Shown here piece by piece: positions 59,846-64,000 of a stretch of DNA of 64,000 nucleotides. Within the stretch, counting starts at the first letter, position 1. The number at the start of each line of letters is the position of its first letter. The notes beneath the pieces were generated by a model. It was not told the DNA's origin, did not search any database, and saw only the letters and a list, made by a program, of their open reading frames with translations. The stretch is from positions 58,120 through 122,119 of the forward strand of contig NZ_JAYGIN010000003.1 in the NCBI RefSeq assembly GCF_034931005.1. The letters run 5' to 3'. The DNA comes from Arcicella sp034931005 (lineage in GTDB: Bacteria > Bacteroidota > Bacteroidia > Cytophagales > Spirosomataceae). A program made the position numbers and the translations under genes.

Positions 59846-59908
59846 CATTGCTGTCGGGTGGTATGCTTTATATCTATTGTTAATGATTTGTTAAAGATTG
59901 GCAAAGAT

Positions 59909-59939
59909 TTTGCAAACCTTTTCAGAGCATTTACTTTTG
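59909..59939 (+). promoter_or_regulatory. Plus-strand promoter upstream of the DUF1573 gene
   Basis: TTTG (59909-59912), 19 nt, TACTTTTG (59932-59939). The predicted start leaves a long leader of about 215 nt before the ATG at 60160. Confidence 0.55.
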
Positions 59940-60159
59940 TTTCGTAGAATAATCGTAAAGGATAATTAAAGAGAGATAGGTCAAGTATTTAGAAGAATAT
60001 TCTTTGTTTTTGATTATTGAAAAATCTTTATTTAATTCTCTAAAAATTCTAAGATATTTTTAAATTAAATTGCAATTCGTTTGTGTAAAAAGCACAAATG
60101 TCCAATTCAAGTAAATAATCAGGTATCAATAAACGTTTAACAAAAAATCAAAATTAGAC
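59940..60159. other. Long AT-rich leader of the DUF1573 gene
   Basis: No gene is seen. It would be the 5' untranslated region if the promoter at 59909-59939 is used; no known riboswitch was recognised. Confidence 0.4.
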
Positions 60160-60648
60160 ATGAAAAAATTACTTTTCGTTTTCGCATTTTTGTTCGTAGC
60201 AACTTTTGCTAATGCTCAAGGAGTTATCAAATTCAAAACAGAATCTCATGATTTTGGTAAAGTTGAAGAAGGTGTACAAGCTACTTATACTTTTGAATTT
60301 ACAAATACAGGTACTGCTCCAGTGGTAATTTCAAACGCACAAGCATCATGTGGTTGTACTACGCCAGATTGGACGAAAGACCCAGTAATGCCAGGTAAAA
60401 CAGGTAAAGTAACGGCTTCTTTCAACTCACAAGGTCGCCCAGGTAACTTCTCTAAAACTGTAACAGTTGTAAGTAATTCAGAAAGTCCACAAATTGTATT
60501 ATCAATCAAAGGAGAAGTAAATCCAAAAGGTGCAGCAGCTCCAGCAGCTGAACCAGCTCCAGCTCCAACAGTTTCTAAAACTGCTCCAGCAGCAGCTCCA
60601 GCTCCAGCAAAAGCAGTAGCTCCAGCTAAGAAAAAATCAGGAAAATAA
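60160..60648 (+). CDS. DUF1573 domain-containing exported protein
   Basis: A 162-residue exported protein (signal peptide ending near FANAQ) with one DUF1573 domain, an immunoglobulin-like beta-sandwich: SHDFGKVEEGVQATYTFEFT, then SNAQASCGCTTPDW with the family SCGCT motif, and FNSQGRPGNFSKTVTVVSN. The C-terminal 45 residues are an Ala/Pro/Lys repeat tail (AAPAAEPAPAPT, KAVAPAKKKSGK), probably flexible and able to interact with the cell envelope. Family function is not established. It is monocistronic with a strong terminator. Confidence 0.9.
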   Translation: MKKLLFVFAFLFVATFANAQGVIKFKTESHDFGKVEEGVQATYTFEFTNTGTAPVVISNAQASCGCTTPDWTKDPVMPGKTGKVTASFNSQGRPGNFSKTVTVVSNSESPQIVLSIKGEVNPKGAAAPAAEPAPAPTVSKTAPAAAPAPAKAVAPAKKKSGK

Positions 60649-60684
60649 TTTCTTATACTGCCGAAAGGCAATTTTGGTTAGAAG

Positions 60685-60732
60685 ACAAAACCCCCACAGA
60701 TGGAAACATTTGTGGGGGTTTTGTTTTTTTTT
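60685..60732 (+). terminator. Terminator of the DUF1573 gene
   Basis: A 14-bp perfect stem (60685-60698 with 60711-60724), containing CCCCC/GGGGG, is followed by a long T-run. Confidence 0.9.
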
Positions 60733-60832
60733 CGTTCAAATAAATCCAACTACAATTGTTTACCGTAAATCTGTTTGAAAGTTTATTAAAGACATAAACA
60801 AATATTTAACAAAATATAAACATCACAAACAA

Positions 60833-61384
60833 ATGAAAAAAGTAACATTAGCATTCGGATTAATTTTGGGAGTAGCCTCTTTTGCAACACAAGCACAAAC
60901 AGTAACAGTAGGTTCAGAACCGATGTATCCTGCGAAAAATATTGTTGAAAATGCCGTGAACTCAAAAGCACATACAACGCTTGTTGCAGCCGTAAAAGCA
61001 GCAGATTTAGTAGCTACGCTTCAAACAAAAGGACCATTTACGGTTTTTGCACCAGTAAATGATGCCTTTGAAAACCTGCCAGCAGGAACGGTTGAAACAT
61101 TATTGAAACCAGAAAATAAAGCAACTTTAGCAAAGGTTTTGACGTACCACGTAGTAGCAGGTAAATATGATTTTGATGCCATTTCAAAGGCAATTAAAAC
61201 AGGTGGTGGAAAAGCAACATTCAAAACCGTTAGCGGTGGAACTTTAACAGCTATGATGAATGGCTCTCACAATATAGTATTGAAGGATGAAAATGGTGGA
61301 ATGGCAAACATTTCTACTTATGATGTATATCAATCAAATGGTGTTATTCATGTATTAGACGCAGTTGTATTGCCTAAAATGTAA
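60833..61384 (+). CDS. Fasciclin-domain exported protein
   Basis: A 183-residue exported protein (signal peptide ending near TQAQ) with one fasciclin (FAS1) domain: the H1 motif GPFTVFAPVNDAFENLPAG and the H2-type ending NGVIHVLDAVVLPK, plus LTYHVVAGKYDF in the middle. FAS1 domains mediate adhesion. Upstream of it is only its own short leader; downstream, after a structured intergenic region, lie an ECF sigma factor and an RskA-type anti-sigma factor. Fasciclin genes beside sigK/rskA are also known in mycobacteria, so regulation by this sigma factor is a reasonable inference. Confidence 0.92.
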   Translation: MKKVTLAFGLILGVASFATQAQTVTVGSEPMYPAKNIVENAVNSKAHTTLVAAVKAADLVATLQTKGPFTVFAPVNDAFENLPAGTVETLLKPENKATLAKVLTYHVVAGKYDFDAISKAIKTGGGKATFKTVSGGTLTAMMNGSHNIVLKDENGGMANISTYDVYQSNGVIHVLDAVVLPKM

Positions 61385-61566
61385 GGTATGGAGAGAAAGA
61401 AAATGTAAGATAAAGGAGCGACGTACAATAAATATTATTCATTTAGGGGAAAGGTTTTCCTTTCTTTACAAGTGGCGGCTTTCTGGCTGATTAGTATGTA
61501 CTCCCCTTTATCATACATTTTACGATTCCCTCCACGCCTAATAGACAGGTGTGGTTTAATAATGGG
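61385..61566 (+). ncRNA. Candidate structured RNA or inverted-repeat element
   Basis: The segments TGGAGAGAAAGAAAATGTAA (about 61390-61409) and its partner around 61505-61545 (TTTATCATACATTTTACGA, CCCTCCAC) pair as an imperfect helix of about 30 bp, including AAAATGTA with TACATTTT and GATAAAGG with CCTTTATC. The apical part holds a GAAAGG/CCTTTC hairpin. It could be a small RNA such as a 6S-like RNA, or a decayed element. No known RNA family was confirmed. Confidence 0.3.
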
Positions 61567-61571
61567 TAATA

Positions 61572-61612
61572 CACAAAGGGCTTCCCATTTTGAGGAAGTC
61601 CTTTGTTTCTAA
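61572..61612 (+). terminator. Terminator following the structured intergenic region
   Basis: ACAAAGGGCTTCC (61573-61585) pairs with GGAAGTCCTTTGT (61594-61606), one G-T pair, followed by TTTCT. It lies about 190 nt after the fasciclin stop. Confidence 0.7.
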
Positions 61613-61821
61613 ATTATTCGTTATGCAAAGTGCTTTTAAACAAATACTAAATTATAATGTTCACTACTTGAATGAAAGTTTTGGACGAAAAGTTACAGAG
61701 TTTCAGAAGATTAGATATTTTACTTTGGAAACTCTCAATTATTCCCATTATCTTTATTAAGCCATCAAAAATAAGAATGCGGTAGGCATCAATACACTTC
61801 ATTCTTTGATAAAATACACTC
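61613..61821. other. Upstream region of the sigma/anti-sigma operon
   Basis: AT-rich DNA with no gene recognised; it must contain the promoter for the operon at 61822. TTTATTAAG near 61756-61765 resembles TTTATTAAA upstream of the fasciclin gene near 60782, a weak hint of shared control. Confidence 0.35.
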
Positions 61822-62415
61822 ATGTCTAAACGTAAAACGATTATAGCTGAAGACGCTCTGGTGGTGTTGTTGCAAAGCAAAGACCAACGAGGGTTCTCCA
61901 TCTTGTATGATAATTATTCATCGGCATTGTATGGCGTTATTTTGAAAATAGTCCGCTCAGAAGAAATAGCCGCCGATGTCATGCAAGATTCTTTTGTGAA
62001 GATTTGGAAAAATATAGATGCGTACAATCGCTCGAAAGGAACACTTTTTACGTGGATTCTGAACGTAGCAAGAAATACGGCAATTGACCGAATCCGCTCG
62101 CAAGAATTTCAAAATTCTCAACGAAATCAAGACATTGATTCAAACATAAATCTGATTGACAATCAAGAAAGCAGTCAGTTTGATGTTGATGCCATTGGCT
62201 TGAAAAAAGTAGTGGAGCATCTTCGCCCCGAACACCAACAGATGATAGAATTACTCTATTTCAAAGGTTACACACAGGCAGAAGTAGCAGATGAATTTGG
62301 AATTCCTTTGGGGACAGTGAAAACTCGTGTCAAAGCTGCAATTGTGCAGTTAAGACAATATTTTGTACAATTTGGACTTGTTTTGCTATCGGCAATTTTA
62401 GATAAATGGATATGA
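61822..62415 (+). CDS. ECF RNA polymerase sigma factor, SigK-like
   Basis: A 197-residue ECF sigma factor. Region 2: QRGFSILYDNYSSALYGVIL, SEEIAADVMQDSFVKIWKN, TLFTWILNVARNTAIDRIR. Region 4: LRPEHQQMIELLYFKGYTQA, EVADEFGIPLGTVKTRVKAA. The ending (QFGLVLLSAILDKWI) is hydrophobic. Its stop overlaps the start region of the anti-sigma gene (ATGA at 62412-62415), showing a coupled sigma/anti-sigma pair. SigK-type factors in other bacteria control a fasciclin gene; the fasciclin gene upstream here fits that arrangement. The inducing signal is unknown. Confidence 0.93.
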   Translation: MSKRKTIIAEDALVVLLQSKDQRGFSILYDNYSSALYGVILKIVRSEEIAADVMQDSFVKIWKNIDAYNRSKGTLFTWILNVARNTAIDRIRSQEFQNSQRNQDIDSNINLIDNQESSQFDVDAIGLKKVVEHLRPEHQQMIELLYFKGYTQAEVADEFGIPLGTVKTRVKAAIVQLRQYFVQFGLVLLSAILDKWI

Positions 62416-63263
62416 ACACTAAGGAATATATAGAATCAGGCATTTTAGAAAGCTACGTGTTGGGTGTAGCAACTGCTGGGGAGTCAGCAGAAGTAGAACG
62501 TCTGGCACTGGAATACCCTGCAATTCGCCAAGAATTAGATGCTATTACAAACTCACTTGAAACTTATGCTTTACAATATGAAACAGAACCTCCAGCATTT
62601 TTGAAAAATAAAATCATGGAAAGTCTTTTCAACGAGCATACAATAGTTGATAATAGCAATGCAGGAAGTATTAACCAATCAGTGAGAGAGATAACAGAAC
62701 CTCGTGAGGTAGTTAGTCTCAATCAAAATATACAATCGTCAGCCCCGCAGAGGTCAATATTTAAAATGGCAGCTTCGTGGGTATTATTAGCCCTAAGTAT
62801 ATCAGCAAATATATGGTTCTTTAAGAATTGGAAAAATTCTGAAGAAAAAGTATTAGCCCTTGAAAGTCAAAATCAAATTCTTGCAAAAGAAGGACAAACT
62901 TTGAAAGCAAGCTATCAAGAAGAAGTGGCAATATTACAAAACCCTGACGTTAAAATTATTCAGCTTTCTGGACAACCCGTTGCTCCTCAAGCAAAAGCAT
63001 TAGTATATTTTGATAAAATCAAGCAAGAAGTATATCTGTCATCTTTAACTTTACCCGAAGTGCCAAAAGGCAAACAATACCAACTTTGGGCAATTGTTGA
63101 CGGTAAACCTGTTGATGCAGGGATGATTGATAGTAAAGGTAATGTCTTGAAAATGAAGTCATTCTCAAATGCAGTAGCCTTTGCGATTTCATTAGAGGAT
63201 ACAGGAGGAAGTACCACAGAAGTTGGTCCGAAAGGAGCAGTTTACCTGATGGGAGCGGTGTAA
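62406..63263 (+). CDS. RskA-family anti-sigma factor
   Basis: A 285-residue membrane anti-sigma factor. The N-terminal cytoplasmic part (residues about 1-110) has the anti-sigma domain (YIESGILESYVLGVATAGES, VERLALEYPAIRQEL), one transmembrane segment (WVLLALSISANIWFF, near 125-140), and a periplasmic RskA-like C-terminal domain (LSGQPVAPQAKALVYFDK, PEVPKGKQYQLWAIVDGKPVDAGM, AFAISLEDTGGSTTE). The ATG at 62406 or 62412 can start it; the second overlaps the sigma stop. It would hold the sigma factor until a periplasmic signal triggers release by proteolysis. Confidence 0.9.
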   Translation: MDMNTKEYIESGILESYVLGVATAGESAEVERLALEYPAIRQELDAITNSLETYALQYETEPPAFLKNKIMESLFNEHTIVDNSNAGSINQSVREITEPREVVSLNQNIQSSAPQRSIFKMAASWVLLALSISANIWFFKNWKNSEEKVLALESQNQILAKEGQTLKASYQEEVAILQNPDVKIIQLSGQPVAPQAKALVYFDKIKQEVYLSSLTLPEVPKGKQYQLWAIVDGKPVDAGMIDSKGNVLKMKSFSNAVAFAISLEDTGGSTTEVGPKGAVYLMGAV

Positions 63264-63291
63264 GATTTGGTTCAATTACCCATTCTTAAAC

Positions 63292-63334
63292 AAAAATACC
63301 TTGATGGTCAATCGAACTGTCAAGGTATTTTTTA
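63292..63334 (+). terminator. Terminator of the sigma/anti-sigma operon
   Basis: AAAAATACCTTGA (63292-63304) pairs perfectly with TCAAGGTATTTTT (63320-63332), followed by T residues. Confidence 0.85.
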
Positions 63335-63427
63335 TGTTAGTGATTGTAGTGATAAAACTAATTTTTCATTCCTATTTGCCTAATCCCTAATAACTACTAT
63401 ATTTACTAAGAATCAAAAAGACGTAAG

Positions 63428-63718
63428 ATGAACAAATATCAGGTAAGTGTTTTTTTTAGTATTGATGAGGATTTTATGAGTCTCGTTCCCAAACATCGTG
63501 GCGTAATTAATGAGCTGATTTTGAAGGGAGTGATTGATTCTTACGCTATTTCAGCGGAGGTTGGGCGTGGTTGGATAACCATGAATGCCAAAGATAAGCC
63601 CGATATTCACAAGCAACTCGAACGCTCACCTTTATACAAATATTTTGAGTTAGAAATCGACCAATTGATGGTTTATGATTCACAAATGTATCGTTTCCCG
63701 AAAATGGTTTTGAATTAG
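63428..63718 (+). CDS. Small protein with muconolactone isomerase-like / ferredoxin-like fold
   Basis: A 96-residue soluble protein with no signal peptide. The pattern YQVSVFFSIDEDFMSLVP, RGVINELILKGVIDSYAI, GWITMNAKDKPDIHKQLE, SPLYKYFELEIDQLMVYD suggests a dimeric alpha/beta-barrel, as in muconolactone delta-isomerase or YciI-like proteins. No specific catalytic motif is recognised. It is monocistronic, followed by a long tract of low-complexity repeats and then an IS element. Function is unknown. Confidence 0.7.
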   Translation: MNKYQVSVFFSIDEDFMSLVPKHRGVINELILKGVIDSYAISAEVGRGWITMNAKDKPDIHKQLERSPLYKYFELEIDQLMVYDSQMYRFPKMVLN

Positions 63719-63882
63719 TTATTGGAAATTGGTTACTGGAAATTGGTTATTGGTTATTAGAAATTGGTTATTAGTTATTGGGAATTGGTTACTGGTTATT
63801 AGAAATTAGTAATTAGTTACTGGAAATTGGTGAAGGCGAAAACACGCAAACTAATTTCCAGTAACTAATCAACTGATAACCA
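63719..63882. repeat. GGTTATTGGAAATT word-repeat tract
   Basis: About ten degenerate copies of TTGGTTATTGG, GAAATTGGTTA and variants fill 63719-63830, followed by a mirrored CTAATTTCCAGTAACTAATC at 63850-63870. It separates the small gene from the IS element. Confidence 0.75.
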
Positions 63883-64000
63883 TGTCCCGTCCTGAAATAA
63901 GTTGACCAAATTTTGAACTTAAAACGTATCAAAAGATGGACAAAACCAAGAACACTGGGCAAAAATTTATTCGCTATTTCAGCGAAGAATTCAAACGGCA
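63883..64000 (+). mobile_element. Left end of an IS element, probably IS3 family (truncated by window)
   Basis: The terminal sequence TGTCCCGTCCTGAAATAAGT at 63883 has the form of an IS3-family inverted repeat. The rest of the element lies beyond the window, so the right end and target duplication cannot be seen. Confidence 0.65.
63936..64000 (+). CDS. IS transposase OrfA (3' partial)
   Basis: From the ATG at 63936 the frame reads MDKTKNTGQKFIRYFSEEFK, continuing past the window end. The FSEEFK segment is the usual start of an IS3-family OrfA helix-turn-helix. Only 21 codons are visible, so the family assignment rests mainly on the neighbouring terminal repeat. Confidence 0.6.
   Translation, partial: MDKTKNTGQKFIRYFSEEFKR

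Noticed and set aside
1..64000. Prophage or conjugative element
   Set aside because: No integrase, capsid, terminase, relaxase or tra genes were recognised; mobile DNA here is limited to small elements, restriction cassettes and one IS end.

Overview
The window looks like a chromosomal segment of a Bacteroidota bacterium, probably order Cytophagales. It is AT-rich. It carries families restricted to or typical of that phylum (DUF5606, DUF4249 beside a TonB-dependent receptor, T9SS C-terminal sorting domains, a fused E1 alpha/beta 2-oxoacid dehydrogenase). Several genes have good matches to the Bacteroidota promoter consensus (TTTG, about 20 nt, TAnnTTTG). The genus is inference.

Layout. 1-8.2 kb: 3' part of a fused 3-hydroxyacyl-CoA dehydrogenase, an Rpn-type nuclease, an S9 peptidase, a phosphate porin with a PiT phosphate transporter, and a thioredoxin-like protein. 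8.2-14.5 kb: a long protein of 23-residue repeats ending in a peptidoglycan-binding domain, EngB, DUF5606, a quinone oxidoreductase, DUF4230 and a small XRE regulator. 14.8-22.6 kb: a decayed secreted-protein gene, a lipoprotein/TonB receptor/DUF4249 operon, HemA, a lipoprotein with two truncated-globin domains, and a small membrane protein. 22.7-31.3 kb: a TonB receptor under a TPP riboswitch, a response regulator and histidine kinase separated by an AAA ATPase gene, a divergent secreted protein and DUF2490. 31.5-37.6 kb: tRNA-Gly and tRNA-Leu, then a five-gene McrBC/LlaJI-type restriction-modification operon. 37.7-45.5 kb: an ACP-like protein, an RND efflux operon, and a DUF2147/TetR/thioesterase operon that shares a palindromic operator with the efflux operon. 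45.8-54.4 kb: ComA-like protein, DedA, PhyH, PAP2-like protein, and a thiol-redox group (MsrA, ECF sigma factor, peroxiredoxin-like protein, DsbD). 54.6-57.2 kb: a TdeIII-like restriction-modification pair lying inside a broken T9SS-secreted protein gene. 57.3-64 kb: fused E1, DUF1573, fasciclin, ECF sigma/anti-sigma pair, a small protein and the left end of an IS element.

The intergenic DNA is unusually rich in mobile or repetitive sequence. Two near-identical 160-bp inverted-repeat elements each have a perfect 8-bp target duplication. A diverged third relative, three other inverted-repeat element types, 29-bp tandem repeats and several inverted low-complexity word repeats are also present.

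The most interesting points are the T9SS gene split by a restriction-modification cassette, the mobile 160-bp element family, paired ECF-type promoter motifs with identical spacing, a predicted TetR operator shared by two operons, and a restriction operon combining an amino-methyltransferase and a C5-methyltransferase with McrBC-like genes. Calls were made by eye from the sequence and recalled family features; no database search was run.
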